40,165 bases of DNA, from assembly GCA_905198295.1 (NCBI GenBank), contig CAJKBW010000017.1, positions 1 through 40,165 on the forward strand. Direction: 5' to 3'. The notes beneath the pieces are model-generated. The model was given only the letters and a program-made list of their open reading frames with translations, ran no database searches and was not told the origin of the DNA. Both the position numbers and the translations under genes were made by a program. Positions within the stretch are counted from its first letter, which is position 1, and each line of letters begins with the position of its first letter. The stretch comes from an uncultured Oscillospiraceae bacterium (GTDB lineage: Bacteria; Bacillota; Clostridia; Oscillospirales; Acutalibacteraceae). Below are positions 7,802 to 16,258 of the stretch, piece by piece.

Positions 7802-9019
7802 ATGTTTTCGTTCATCGATGGCGGCGTCACCGCACCGCAGGGCTTTACGGCGGCGGGCGTCCACTGCGGCATCCGGAAAAACCGGCAGAAACGGGATTTG
7901 GGTCTGATCGTGTCCGATCGTCCGGCCGCAGCCGCAGCGGTGTATACCCAAAATCTGGTCAAGGGCGCGCCGCTGACCGTGACGCGGACCCATCTGGCTG
8001 ACGGCACGGCCCGGGCGCTCATCTGCAACAGCGGTATCGCCAACACCTGCGCCGCCGACGGCATCGAAAAGGCGGAGGCCATGTGTGCGATGACCGCTGA
8101 AGCACTGGGACTTGACGCCGGCGATGTGCTGGTGGCCTCCACCGGTGTAATCGGCCCGTCCATCAATCTGGAACCAATTCGCGCAGGGCTGCCGGGACTG
8201 GTCGCGGAGCTGTCCGCGAACGGCAGTCATAACTGCGCAGAAGCGATCATGACCACCGATACACGCAAAAAGGAATTCGCTGTGCAGCTCACCCTCGGCG
8301 GGAAAGCCTGCATCCTCGGCGGCATCGCCAAGGGCAGCGGTATGATCGCGCCGAACATGGCGACCATGCTGTGCTTCCTGACCACCGATGCCGCAATCGA
8401 CAGCGCACTGCTTCAAGACGCGCTGCACGAGGTGGTTGGCGACACCTTCAATATGATGACCGTCGATGGCGATACCTCCACCAACGATATGGTGGTTATC
8501 CTCGCCAACGGCGCCGCAGGCAATGCACCGCTGCGTGAAAAGAACGCCGATTACCGGCAGTTCGTGGATGCACTGCACGAGCTTGCCGTCGAAATCTGCC
8601 GTGCACTCGCCGCAGACGGTGAAGGCGCCACCAAGCTGGTGGAGTGCCGGATCACCGGCGCCGCATCGGTACCGGACGCCCGGATCGCCGCCAAGGCGGT
8701 GGTCAGCTCTTCGCTGATGAAGGCCGCCATGTTCGGCGCGGACGCCAACTGGGGCCGCGCACTGTGTGCCATCGGCTATTCGGGTGCCGCGGTGGATGTC
8801 AAACAGGTGGATATGGCGTTTGTTTCCGCCGCCGGCCGGGTGGAGGTCTGCCGCGGCGGCGCCGGCATCCCCTTCAGTGAGGAGGAAGCCAAAAAGGTAC
8901 TCACCGAGCCGGAAATCACACTGGATATCCGGCTGCATGACGGCGATGCCGCCGCAACGGCATGGGGCTGCGACCTCACTTACGATTACGTCAAAATCAA
9001 CGGCGATTACCGCACCTGA
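7802..9019 (+). CDS. argJ: Bifunctional ornithine acetyltransferase / N-acetylglutamate synthase
   Basis: Moves the acetyl group from N-acetylornithine to glutamate, so the acetyl cycle is recycled; many ArgJ enzymes also accept acetyl-CoA. The protein is made as a precursor that cuts itself at an Ala-Thr bond. Here the site is MIAPNMATML (181-190), so Thr188 becomes the nucleophile and N-terminus of the beta chain. VDGDTSTND and a SSLMKAAMFGADANWGR segment confirm the family. The length, 405 residues, is normal. The ATG at 7802 follows AGAAAGG by 9 bases; an in-frame TTG at 7793 abuts that site and is less likely. Whether this copy is mono- or bifunctional cannot be read from sequence; I see no argA in the window. 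Confidence 0.97.
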   Translation: MFSFIDGGVTAPQGFTAAGVHCGIRKNRQKRDLGLIVSDRPAAAAAVYTQNLVKGAPLTVTRTHLADGTARALICNSGIANTCAADGIEKAEAMCAMTAEALGLDAGDVLVASTGVIGPSINLEPIRAGLPGLVAELSANGSHNCAEAIMTTDTRKKEFAVQLTLGGKACILGGIAKGSGMIAPNMATMLCFLTTDAAIDSALLQDALHEVVGDTFNMMTVDGDTSTNDMVVILANGAAGNAPLREKNADYRQFVDALHELAVEICRALAADGEGATKLVECRITGAASVPDARIAAKAVVSSSLMKAAMFGADANWGRALCAIGYSGAAVDVKQVDMAFVSAAGRVEVCRGGAGIPFSEEEAKKVLTEPEITLDIRLHDGDAAATAWGCDLTYDYVKINGDYRT

Positions 9020-9063
9020 GCATATGGGCACGATTTTCTTTGCAGGAAGGATGGACCAGGACA

Positions 9064-9924
9064 ATGGATTTCACCACAGCGCAGCGGGCACAGGTGCTGG
9101 TAGAAGCACTGCCCTATATCAAGCAGTTTTCCGGCAAAACGGTAGTCATTAAATACGGCGGCAACGCGATGATCAGTAACGAGCTGAAAAGCGCGGTTAT
9201 GCAGGACATCGTGCTGCTTTCCACGGTGGGTATACGGGTGGTTCTGGTGCACGGCGGCGGCCCGGAGATCAATGCGATGCTCAAAAAGATCGGCAAGGAA
9301 TCCAAATTCGTGGGCGGCCTGCGGTATACCGACCGCGAGACAATGGATGTCGTGGAAATGGTGCTCGCCGGTAAAGTGAATAAATCGCTGGTGCAGCAGC
9401 TCGAACAGCATGGCGGCCGTGCGATCGGCCTGTGCGGACTGGACGGCGGCATGATAAAGGCGGTCAAGCTCAAAGGGGAGAACGATCTCGGTCTGGTGGG
9501 CGATATCACGCGGGTGGACGTCACCCTGATCCGCAACGCGCTCGACAATGGAACCATTCCGGTGGTCGCAACGGTTGCCGGCGGGGAAAATGACGGAGAA
9601 ACCTATAACATCAACGCGGACATCGCCGCCTCGCATATCGCCGCCGCACTCGGCGCGGAAAAACTAGTGCTGATGACCGACGTATGCGGCCTGCTGCGCG
9701 ACCGCGAGGATGAAAGCTCGCTGATTTCGGTGGTACAAGTCAGTGAGGTCAGCAACCTCAAACGGCAGGGCATTATTTCCGGCGGCATGATCCCGAAGAT
9801 TGACTGCTGCGTGGAAGCAGTGCGCCGCGGCGTGCGCCGTACCCATATCATTGACGGCCGCATCCCCCACTCGATCCTTATTGAAATGCTCACTGATTCC
9901 GGTATCGGCACGATGTTTTTGTAA
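9064..9924 (+). CDS. argB: Acetylglutamate kinase
   Basis: Phosphorylates N-acetylglutamate with ATP, normally the arginine-inhibited control point. The 286-residue amino-acid-kinase fold shows IKYGGNAM near residue 30, the VLVHGGGPEI phosphate loop, FVGGLRYTD, and the Mg/ATP segment LMTDVCGLLRD. The GGMIPKIDCCVEAVRRGV segment near the C-terminus is typical. The ATG at 9064 has AGGAAGG 13 bases upstream, a long spacing, and an in-frame TTG at 9040 is possible. The extended N-terminal helix (TTAQRAQVLVEALPYI) is the kind found in arginine-sensitive hexameric forms, which fits feedback control. Confidence 0.97.
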   Translation: MDFTTAQRAQVLVEALPYIKQFSGKTVVIKYGGNAMISNELKSAVMQDIVLLSTVGIRVVLVHGGGPEINAMLKKIGKESKFVGGLRYTDRETMDVVEMVLAGKVNKSLVQQLEQHGGRAIGLCGLDGGMIKAVKLKGENDLGLVGDITRVDVTLIRNALDNGTIPVVATVAGGENDGETYNINADIAASHIAAALGAEKLVLMTDVCGLLRDREDESSLISVVQVSEVSNLKRQGIISGGMIPKIDCCVEAVRRGVRRTHIIDGRIPHSILIEMLTDSGIGTMFL

Positions 9925-9954
9925 TCCGGACAATCAGGGAAAAGAGGAATCCGC

Positions 9955-11145
9955 ATGAATTTTCAGGAGATACAAACGCTCGACCGCGGCGCGGTGATGC
10001 CAACCTACGGTCGGTTCGCGGTCGCGCTCGACCACGGTAAAGGGGCCACAGCGGTCGACACGCAGGGAAAGGAATACATCGATTTCGGCAGCGGCATCGG
10101 GGTAAATTCCCTCGGCTATGCCTACCCCGCCTGGGCGAAAGCGGTGGCAGATCAGGCCGCCGCGCTGCAGCACACCTCCAACCTGTATTACAATCCTGTG
10201 CAGGCACAGTTTGCCGGTGAACTGTGCCTGGCGGCGGGGATGAGCCGGGCATTTCTGTGCAATTCGGGGGCCGAGGCGAACGAATGCGCGATTAAGCTCG
10301 CCCGCAAGTACAGCTTCGATCATTACGGCGAAGGCCGTGCAACGATCGTCACGCTGGTCAACTCCTTCCACGGCCGTACGGTGACCACCCTGGCCGCGAC
10401 CGGCCAGGAGGGATTTCATCGGTATTTTGATCCCTTCACCGAAGGCTTCCGCTACGTGGAGGCTGGCGACATCCGCGCGCTCGAAGATGCCGTGGATTCC
10501 ACCGTCTGCGCTGTTCTGCTGGAATGCGTGCAGGGCGAGGGCGGCGTAATCGCGCTCGACTCCGCCTATTTGCAGGCGGCTGCCGCACTGTGTGCGGAAC
10601 ACGACGTACTGTTGATGGTCGATGAAGTGCAGACCGGCGCAGGCCGTACCGGTAAATTCCTGGCGATTGAGCACGCCGGCGTGAAGCCGGATGTGGTCAC
10701 GCTTGCCAAGGGACTTGGCGGCGGGCTGCCGATCGGTGCTTGCCTGTGCGGCGAAGAACTGAAAGATGTACTGTCCGCCGGCATGCACGGCTCCACCTTC
10801 GGCGGCAATCCGGTCGTCTGTGCGGGCGGCCGGGTGGTACTCGAAACGGTGATGCAGCCCGGCTTTCTGGAGGCGGTCGCTGAAAAAGGCGAATACCTGC
10901 GCCGGCGGCTCGAAAGCATGCCGCACGTGGAAGAGGTACGCGGCCTCGGCATGATGCTCGGCGTGCGGCTGAGCGACGGCATTTCCGCCCGTGAGGTCGC
11001 CGAAAAAGGCGTGGAAAAAGGCCTGCTGATCCTTACCGCAAAAACACTGCTGCGGCTGCTGCCGCCGCTGAATATCACTCAGGAAGAGATGGACAAGGGT
11101 CTTGCGATTCTCGAAAATGTGCTGAAAGGATGGACCAACCCATGA
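9955..11145 (+). CDS. argD: Acetylornithine aminotransferase
   Basis: PLP enzyme that converts N-acetylglutamate semialdehyde to N-acetylornithine using glutamate. The 396-residue fold-type I class III enzyme shows the phosphate-binding SGAEANE (104-110), SFHGRT (137-142), Asp223 in VDEVQTG that holds the pyridine nitrogen, and the Schiff-base Lys252 in TLAKGLGGGLP. An AGAGGA site lies just before the ATG. Its stop codon overlaps the argF start in an ATGA, so the two are translationally coupled. Confidence 0.96.
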   Translation: MNFQEIQTLDRGAVMPTYGRFAVALDHGKGATAVDTQGKEYIDFGSGIGVNSLGYAYPAWAKAVADQAAALQHTSNLYYNPVQAQFAGELCLAAGMSRAFLCNSGAEANECAIKLARKYSFDHYGEGRATIVTLVNSFHGRTVTTLAATGQEGFHRYFDPFTEGFRYVEAGDIRALEDAVDSTVCAVLLECVQGEGGVIALDSAYLQAAAALCAEHDVLLMVDEVQTGAGRTGKFLAIEHAGVKPDVVTLAKGLGGGLPIGACLCGEELKDVLSAGMHGSTFGGNPVVCAGGRVVLETVMQPGFLEAVAEKGEYLRRRLESMPHVEEVRGLGMMLGVRLSDGISAREVAEKGVEKGLLILTAKTLLRLLPPLNITQEEMDKGLAILENVLKGWTNP

Positions 11146-12053
11146 AACACCTGCTCAAGCTCCTTGATCTCAGCGGTGAAGAGATCATCGGCATCCTGAA
11201 TCTCGCCGACCAGCTCAAATATGAGCTCAAGCACGGCATCGCCCATAGGCGGCTCGAGGGCAAAACCCTCGGTATGATCTTCCAGAAATCCTCGACCCGC
11301 ACCCGCGTCTCTTTCGAGACCGGCATTTATCAGCTGGGCGGTCAGGGGCTTTTCCTCTCCTCGCGCGATCTGCAGATCGGCCGCGGTGAACCGGTGGAGG
11401 ACACCGCTCGGGTGCTCTCCCGTTATCTGGACGGTATTATGATCCGCACCTTTGCACAGAGCGAGGTCGAAATGCTCGCAGAATATGGCAGCATTCCGAT
11501 CATCAATGGCCTGACCGATTTCTGTCATCCCTGCCAGGTGCTCGCTGATCTGATGACGGTACGGGAGCACAAGGGTGTGCTCGAAGGTTTGAACATGTGC
11601 TATATCGGAGACGGCAACAATATGGCCAACTCCCTGATCGTCGGCGGACTGAAGGTCGGCATGAATGTCTCGATTGGATGCCCGGACGACTATCGCCCGG
11701 ATCCGGCGGTGCTGGAATTCGCCGCCGGCTATGGCGATAAATTCCGCATGACCGCCGACTGCATGAAAGCGGCCGCCGATGCGGATGTGATCTTCACCGA
11801 CGTCTGGGCGTCGATGGGCCAGGAGGATGAGGCGGAAAAGCGCCGTATTGCTTTCACCGGCTATCAGGTCAATGCCGCCCTGCTCGGCGCAGCACATGCA
11901 GACTGCATGGTGCAGCACTGCCTGCCTGCTCACCGCGGTGAGGAAATCACCGCCGAGGTATTCGAGGCACACGCCGGAGAGATTTTCGACGAAGCGGAAA
12001 ACCGTCTGCATGCCCAGAAAGCGGTAATGGTTACGCTGATGGAAAACGCCTGA
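11142..12053 (+). CDS. argF: Ornithine carbamoyltransferase
   Basis: Makes citrulline from ornithine and carbamoyl phosphate. The 303-residue protein has the carbamoyl-phosphate loop SSTRTR (50-55), the FCHPCQVLADL segment, the ornithine-side DVWASMGQE, and HCLPAHRGEE. These identify it as the ornithine enzyme rather than a second aspartate carbamoyltransferase. The start at 11142 (ATGA overlap with argD) is preferred; an ATG at 11130 directly abuts GAAAGG. It is the last gene of the cluster and is followed by a strong terminator. The carbamoyl-phosphate synthetase genes that feed it and PyrB are not in the window. Confidence 0.97.
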   Translation: MKHLLKLLDLSGEEIIGILNLADQLKYELKHGIAHRRLEGKTLGMIFQKSSTRTRVSFETGIYQLGGQGLFLSSRDLQIGRGEPVEDTARVLSRYLDGIMIRTFAQSEVEMLAEYGSIPIINGLTDFCHPCQVLADLMTVREHKGVLEGLNMCYIGDGNNMANSLIVGGLKVGMNVSIGCPDDYRPDPAVLEFAAGYGDKFRMTADCMKAAADADVIFTDVWASMGQEDEAEKRRIAFTGYQVNAALLGAAHADCMVQHCLPAHRGEEITAEVFEAHAGEIFDEAENRLHAQKAVMVTLMENA

Positions 12054-12062
12054 GTATATATT

Positions 12063-12092
12063 AAAGGAGCCCCCTTCCGGGGCTCCTTTTTA
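12063..12092 (+). terminator. Intrinsic terminator of the arg cluster
   Basis: AAAGGAGCCCC (12063-12073) pairs with GGGGCTCCTTT (12079-12089) across a 5-base loop and runs into TTTTTAT. Confidence 0.85.
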
Positions 12093-12188
12093 TCTTTAGG
12101 CAGCTTTATTGCTGTAAGAAATCCTACCTTTCGCCAGTTTCTGTATATAGTCGGAGGGGGAAACCCCCGGACCGAAAGGAACTGTCTT

Positions 12189-13139
12189 ATGAAAAAACGT
12201 CTCCTGCCATTCATCGGCATGCTTATTCTTCTGCTACATTTCTCTCTTCCTGTCGCCGCCGATATAGGACCGAAGCCTTCGGTTGTGGTGGATTTTGAAG
12301 GCTTGGAGGGCAACCACTATTATGTAACGCTGCTGTCTGAGACCTCGTCTACCGGCCCGTACTCCGCGTTGGGCAGCAGCAGCGTTCTTTATCCAAACGG
12401 CGATCCGGATTATCCTGTCTTTGCAAAATTCGCGCAATATGCGGATGACGACGGCTATTATTTTCTGCAGTATTTTGAAAACTGTACCGAAACTCAGCGT
12501 TTTTCCTGGAGTTATTATCCGCCGCAGCGGTTCAAGATCCTGCTGTATTTTCCCGATGTCGACCGCTTTGCCGTCAGCAACGAAATTTATGAACGCTATG
12601 CCTTCGACAGCTATTTTACCGTCACCGTCGCGGATGTGCACACCCCCGCCTCAGCTGGCAGCACCTCTTCCTCCACAACTCCGGGCATGACGGACACAAC
12701 GGTTTCCCCTCCGGCTGTTCCGCCGGGAACCATCACCGCATTGCCATCCTACGATTACCGCAGCGAAATACTGACTCTGGCCGTACGCACCCTGCTGACC
12801 ATCGCGATCGAACTCGGTATCGCCCTGCTGTTCGGGCTGCGGGAAAAGCGGCTGTTCAGTTTTATTGCGGTTGTTAATGTCGTCACTCAAATCCTGTTGA
12901 ACATCGCCCTGAATCTGGCCGGATACACCTCCGGCCCATGGGCCTTCATGGGAACGTATATCCTGCTGGAATCTCTGATTTTTGTGCTGGAGGCACTGCT
13001 TTACATCTGGTTTGCCAATCGGCAGAGCAGCGGAACCTTTATCTCCAAGACGCGGCTGATCCTCTATGCCCTGTTCGCCAATGGCATTTCTTTTAGTGCA
13101 GGCCTCGGCCTGTCACACCTGCTGCCAAAGCTGTTTTGA
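12189..13139 (+). CDS. Exported/multi-pass membrane protein of unknown function
   Basis: A 316-residue protein with a signal peptide (residues 1-24, ending in PVAA), an outside domain that begins DIGPKPSVVVDF and has many Tyr, Phe and Asp residues (25-150), a Ser/Thr/Pro-rich linker (about 152-180) and four predicted membrane helices (about 193-215, 221-245, 250-275 and 286-310). Proteins that begin ADIGPKPS after the signal peptide recur in Firmicutes as uncharacterised membrane proteins; I know of no assigned role. AAAGGA precedes the ATG by about 9 bases. It has its own terminator and stands alone between the arg cluster and a convergent surface-protein gene. No enzyme motif is visible. 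Confidence 0.8.
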   Translation: MKKRLLPFIGMLILLLHFSLPVAADIGPKPSVVVDFEGLEGNHYYVTLLSETSSTGPYSALGSSSVLYPNGDPDYPVFAKFAQYADDDGYYFLQYFENCTETQRFSWSYYPPQRFKILLYFPDVDRFAVSNEIYERYAFDSYFTVTVADVHTPASAGSTSSSTTPGMTDTTVSPPAVPPGTITALPSYDYRSEILTLAVRTLLTIAIELGIALLFGLREKRLFSFIAVVNVVTQILLNIALNLAGYTSGPWAFMGTYILLESLIFVLEALLYIWFANRQSSGTFISKTRLILYALFANGISFSAGLGLSHLLPKLF

Positions 13140-13143
13140 TCAA

Positions 13144-13176
13144 AAAGGGGGCTTTCTTAAAAGAAAGTCCCCTTTA
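13144..13176 (+). terminator. Intrinsic terminator after the multi-pass protein
   Basis: AAAGGGGGCTTTCT pairs with AGAAAGTCCCCTTT (one G-U pair) across a 4-base loop; the T-run is part of the stem. Confidence 0.7.
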
Positions 13177-13231
13177 CCCCAAAGAAGTAAATATCCCCCG
13201 GTATAGCCGGAGATTCTCTTACAATAACCAA

Positions 13232-13267
13232 CCCGCGGCGGGCGACAAAAATGTCGTCCGCCGCGGG
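13232..13267 (-). terminator. Terminator of the Big2 surface-protein gene
   Basis: A 16-bp stem (13232-13247 with 13252-13267, one G-U pair) and an AAAA/TTTT loop. On the minus strand it is followed by TTGGTTATTGT. It sits 23 bases past the stop of the minus-strand gene. Confidence 0.7.
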
Positions 13268-13290
13268 TCTATCGATGTTCAACGTTAAGC

Positions 13291-14691
13291 TTAGCCCCTG
13301 CGCTTCTTCAGGCAGACGCCCGCGGCAGCCGCCACGGACAACACCGCCAGAACCGCCACAGCCGGAGCTGCAGAAGCAACACCGGTATCTGCACCGGTCG
13401 CCGCAACCACAGTCACCGTGCAGGTCGCAGTCTTGTCGCCGGCCTTAACGGTAATCACCGCTTTGCCTTCAGCAACAGCTGTCACCTTGCCATCTTCAAC
13501 CTTCGCAACCTTTTCATCCGAAGAACTCCACACCACAGTTTTGTCGGTGGCGTTTTCCGGCAGCACCGTCGCGGTCAGGGTCGCGGTTTCGCCGGCCTTC
13601 AGCTCGAGAACAGCCTTGTCCAGCTTCACCTCGGAAACCGCAACATTGGTCACTTCAGTTTCGATCTTGCCTTCAGCGTCAACACGCGCCTCTGTGGTCT
13701 TACCGTTCTCAATAACGGTCACCAACGCCTTTTCGCTGAGCTGTTCAAAATCCAGGAAACGATCAGCGAAGGAGACCAGATCGACCATACTCGCGTCATT
13801 GTCGGTCTTGTTGTTCTCCAGCGTCCAGCTGCCTTCCACACGCATAACCACAGCACTGCTGTAATCTTCCGGCATGTTCTTGAAGGTGTTTTCCTTCAGC
13901 GTAGCATCCGCCACCTTGTAAACCGGAGGATTGGCCCAGGAAACCTGTGAAATAAAATAGGTATTCTCGTCCGCCGGCGTATCAAAGGTGTTGCCGACAA
14001 TCTGGATATCCTCCGCCTCAGCCACACTATCAAAGCAGATCAGCCCCTTCTCGAAGGTGTTGCCCTCGACAAGTACCGTTCCTTTTTTACCATTAAAATA
14101 CAACGCACCGCTGTCCGTGGTTTTCTCATCAAGCGGTTTAAAGGTGCAGCCCTTGATGGTGAAATTCTCACCCATGATTTCAACCGTTTTGTTGGTGTTG
14201 TTGGGCGCATTATAGGTATTGTAGTTGGGATATAAGGTCACATCCTCCAAGGCAGCATTATCGCCAGCCACAATAATCAGAGACTGACGTCCCCACATAC
14301 CGCCCAAGCCCTGTGCGCCACCCACATCGGCACCATTTGCATCGGTGGTACACATAAGCGCGGCATCCTCCGTTTTACCGACAACCTTCACATTGTCTGC
14401 ATTAAGATACCACACATAACCGCCGTGTGCAGTCGGAAGCTCTGACTGATTTTCGGTGTGCAGCGGCAGATCCACCTTGCCGTACACCTCAATAACTGCT
14501 CCATCCGTGACGACCTCTGACTCACCGTCGGTCACCTGCTTGAGTTCTTCCGCCGTGCTGTACCACGTATCGCCGATTTTCAGACCGGTCTTGGTTTCTT
14601 CCTCCGCAAAGGCCGGAACCACGGCAGCCGGAACCAGCAGCGCAGCGCATACCGCGGCAGCACCGGCCAGGAAACGCTTGCTTTTCAACAT
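13291..14691 (-). CDS. Secreted surface protein with beta-helix-like region and Big2 domain
   Basis: A 466-residue exported protein. Residues 1-29 form a signal peptide ending AFA. The middle (about 60-330) has repeated short beta-like units rich in Asn and Gly (for example VEGNTFEKG, IVGNTFDTP and LKENTFKN), as in right-handed beta-helix proteins. Residues about 348-428 are a bacterial Ig-like Big2 domain (LKAGETATLTATVLPENA, then VVWSSSDEKVAKV). The C-terminus is a hydrophobic segment followed by KKRRG, a wall- or membrane-anchor layout, but there is no LPXTG-like motif before it (ATGADTG stands there). GAGAGGAG precedes the ATG. A likely role is adhesion or glycan contact; this is inferred from architecture only. 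Confidence 0.85.
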   Translation of the reverse strand: MLKSKRFLAGAAAVCAALLVPAAVVPAFAEEETKTGLKIGDTWYSTAEELKQVTDGESEVVTDGAVIEVYGKVDLPLHTENQSELPTAHGGYVWYLNADNVKVVGKTEDAALMCTTDANGADVGGAQGLGGMWGRQSLIIVAGDNAALEDVTLYPNYNTYNAPNNTNKTVEIMGENFTIKGCTFKPLDEKTTDSGALYFNGKKGTVLVEGNTFEKGLICFDSVAEAEDIQIVGNTFDTPADENTYFISQVSWANPPVYKVADATLKENTFKNMPEDYSSAVVMRVEGSWTLENNKTDNDASMVDLVSFADRFLDFEQLSEKALVTVIENGKTTEARVDAEGKIETEVTNVAVSEVKLDKAVLELKAGETATLTATVLPENATDKTVVWSSSDEKVAKVEDGKVTAVAEGKAVITVKAGDKTATCTVTVVAATGADTGVASAAPAVAVLAVLSVAAAAGVCLKKRRG

Positions 14692-14757
14692 TCCCTAAGA
14701 CTCCTCTCTGGATTTTCTTTTTTGACAGCAGTTTCCATACCACTGCTATACGCGTTT

Positions 14758-14786
14758 AGTGTATCACGTTCATACGGAAGCCGCAA
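14758..14786 (-). promoter_or_regulatory. Predicted promoter of the Big2 surface-protein gene
   Basis: On the minus strand TTGCGG (14781-14786), 17 bases, TACACT (14758-14763) with a TGA extension, about 65 bases before the ATG. A small hairpin AGCAGT/ACTGCT (14727-14747) lies in the leader. Confidence 0.45.
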
Positions 14787-14984
14787 CCCTTTTTAGCAAA
14801 ATCTGTATATTGACCGGATTTACCCCTTTCCTGTATAAAATTCTATACATTTTTAGATCGACATTTTATTGTGCAATATGGCGTTTTCATGCGAGTGTTG
14901 TCGATATTATTTAATAAATTTTCCCATTTTCTCTTTATTCGCGTATTGCCGCCTTTGAGTGCAAAAATGTATACTTTTCCCATC
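14787..14984. other. AT-rich divergent intergenic region
   Basis: About 200 AT-rich bases between the promoters of the Big2 gene and the LCP-like gene. Short frames on either strand here lack ribosome sites and family patterns. I see no RNA gene. Confidence 0.3.
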
Positions 14985-15012
14985 TTGACAAGCACAATAA
15001 ACGCGATACAAT
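14985..15012 (+). promoter_or_regulatory. Predicted upstream promoter (P1) of the LCP-like gene
   Basis: TTGACA (14985-14990), 16 bases, TACAAT (15007-15012). It would give a leader of about 235 bases that runs through two inverted repeats and a second promoter. Confidence 0.55.
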
Positions 15013-15021
15013 AACAAATGG

Positions 15022-15056
15022 TTACAGTTCTGTAGCCAAGTATTACAGCACTGTTG
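15022..15056 (+). promoter_or_regulatory. Tandem TTACA-N4-TGT inverted repeats
   Basis: TTACAGTTCTGTAG (15022-15035) and TTACAGCACTGTTG (15043-15056) are two copies of the same 14-base inverted repeat, starting 21 bases apart (two helix turns). The second ends one base before the -35 box of P2. The same spacing is seen at the ABC-exporter promoter (27113-27128). This is the layout of an activator site for a dimeric response regulator. Confidence 0.55.
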
Positions 15057-15057
15057 T

Positions 15058-15086
15058 TTGAAGCGAAAGCAGCCTTTTGCTATACT
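15058..15086 (+). promoter_or_regulatory. Predicted downstream promoter (P2) of the LCP-like gene
   Basis: TTGAAG (15058-15063), 17 bases, TATACT (15081-15086) with a TGC extension before the -10 box. It lies just after the tandem inverted repeats and leaves a leader of about 160 bases that holds a CTGAAA/TTTCAG hairpin (15095-15115). Confidence 0.55.
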
Positions 15087-15253
15087 GAATATGGCTGAAA
15101 CCCGTGTATTTTCAGGGTCCTGGGCCATACTAGGGAATCGGCGGCGTAATCCATTTTCGCCGCATTGGCATAATCCGGTGTACATCTGCATAAAAAACAG
15201 AGTCTCTGCATCGGCACCGTTCCCGATTTATGTGAAAGGGTGTCTGGCTTTCT

Positions 15254-16207
15254 ATGGCAACAAGACGGTCAAATCCTTCTCAAAAACGCCGGCGTGTGAA
15301 TAACGTCGTAATTTTTCTGGTAGTGTTTATTCTCTTTTTGGTCGTATTCGGCTTGGTCTGTCTGTGGGCAGTACTCAAGCTTAACGAGGAACATCGGCAG
15401 CAAAGCGGCTCCAACACAGCGTCTCAGGGCAGCCTGAGCACAGTACAATATACCGAAGCGGACGCACGCAACCTGTTTCTGGTTACGGTGGATGGCAGCG
15501 AACCGGCGGGCTTCGTGGTGCTGCGCACCGACCCGGCCAATGTGCGGATCCGCACCATGGCTCTTCCTGTGGAAACCGAACTGGCCGACGGCACCACACT
15601 GACAACGCTGAAAGCCTACTATCAGGAAAAAGGAGCAAAGGAATCCGCCGCAGCCGTCGGCTCGCTGCTCGGTCTGGATTTCCAGAATTATGCCGTAATT
15701 ACCTACGCCAACCTGGAAAAAATGATGGGGTATTTCGGCAATGGCGTCATCTTTGACATACCGGAAAACCTCAGCTATCAGGACACCGGCACTGGCTATT
15801 TTATTGAAATGGATGGCGGGCGGCGTACACTGACTGCACCGCAGATGCTCAACGTGCTGCGTTATCCCCAATGGAACGGCGGACGGCGGCAGACCGCCGA
15901 GATTCAGGCGCAGATGGTAGCCGCCATTCTGAACCAGTATCTTGTCCCGGCCCGCGCAGCAAAACTGGACGCTGATTTCAGCCAGTTTGTCAATCTGGTG
16001 CAGCATTCGGATATGCGTCGTTCGGATTTTGTCGCAGCGCAGGAGGGAATCGCATACCTTCTTTCCCGCAATACGGAAGGACATCTGTGTTCCACCATTT
16101 CTGCGCCCGGTGAGTTTGTCGGCGGCGGAGACGACCTGCGGTTCTGTCTCGTAGAGGACGTAGAACCACAGCTGCGCTCTTCGCTCGGCATTTACGCTGT
16201 CCCCTGA
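15254..16207 (+). CDS. Membrane-anchored LCP-like (LytR-CpsA-Psr-like) protein
   Basis: A 317-residue protein with a short basic cytoplasmic N-terminus, one membrane helix (about 17-41) and an outside domain. The order of segments resembles the LCP fold: LFLVTVDG, then FVVLRTDPANVRIRTMALP, NYAVITYANLEKMMGYFG, and LTAPQMLNVLRYPQWNGGRRQ. LCP proteins transfer polymers to the cell wall. The paired Arg and Asp residues that bind the lipid pyrophosphate are not clearly present (no RSDT-like motif), so this copy may be a divergent, non-catalytic relative. AAAGGG lies about 13 bases before the ATG. The next gene, 51 bases on, is probably co-transcribed. Family assignment is moderate. Confidence 0.65.
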   Translation: MATRRSNPSQKRRRVNNVVIFLVVFILFLVVFGLVCLWAVLKLNEEHRQQSGSNTASQGSLSTVQYTEADARNLFLVTVDGSEPAGFVVLRTDPANVRIRTMALPVETELADGTTLTTLKAYYQEKGAKESAAAVGSLLGLDFQNYAVITYANLEKMMGYFGNGVIFDIPENLSYQDTGTGYFIEMDGGRRTLTAPQMLNVLRYPQWNGGRRQTAEIQAQMVAAILNQYLVPARAAKLDADFSQFVNLVQHSDMRRSDFVAAQEGIAYLLSRNTEGHLCSTISAPGEFVGGGDDLRFCLVEDVEPQLRSSLGIYAVP

Positions 16208-16258
16208 ACTGTACCGCCTTTCGGCGGCCTGATAAAAATGTAGGAAAGGTATTCGGCT

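Noticed and set aside
7784..9064. Long frame antisense to argJ
   Set aside because: Shadow of argJ; no motif and no ribosome site.
14907..15191. A 94-codon minus-strand frame between the Big2 and LCP-like genes
   Set aside because: Covers the predicted LCP promoters and repeats, no ribosome site, no recognisable protein pattern.
15254..16207. Calling this a functional LytR-CpsA-Psr transferase
   Set aside because: The order of segments fits, but the catalytic Arg/Asp residues are not clearly present; kept as LCP-like only.
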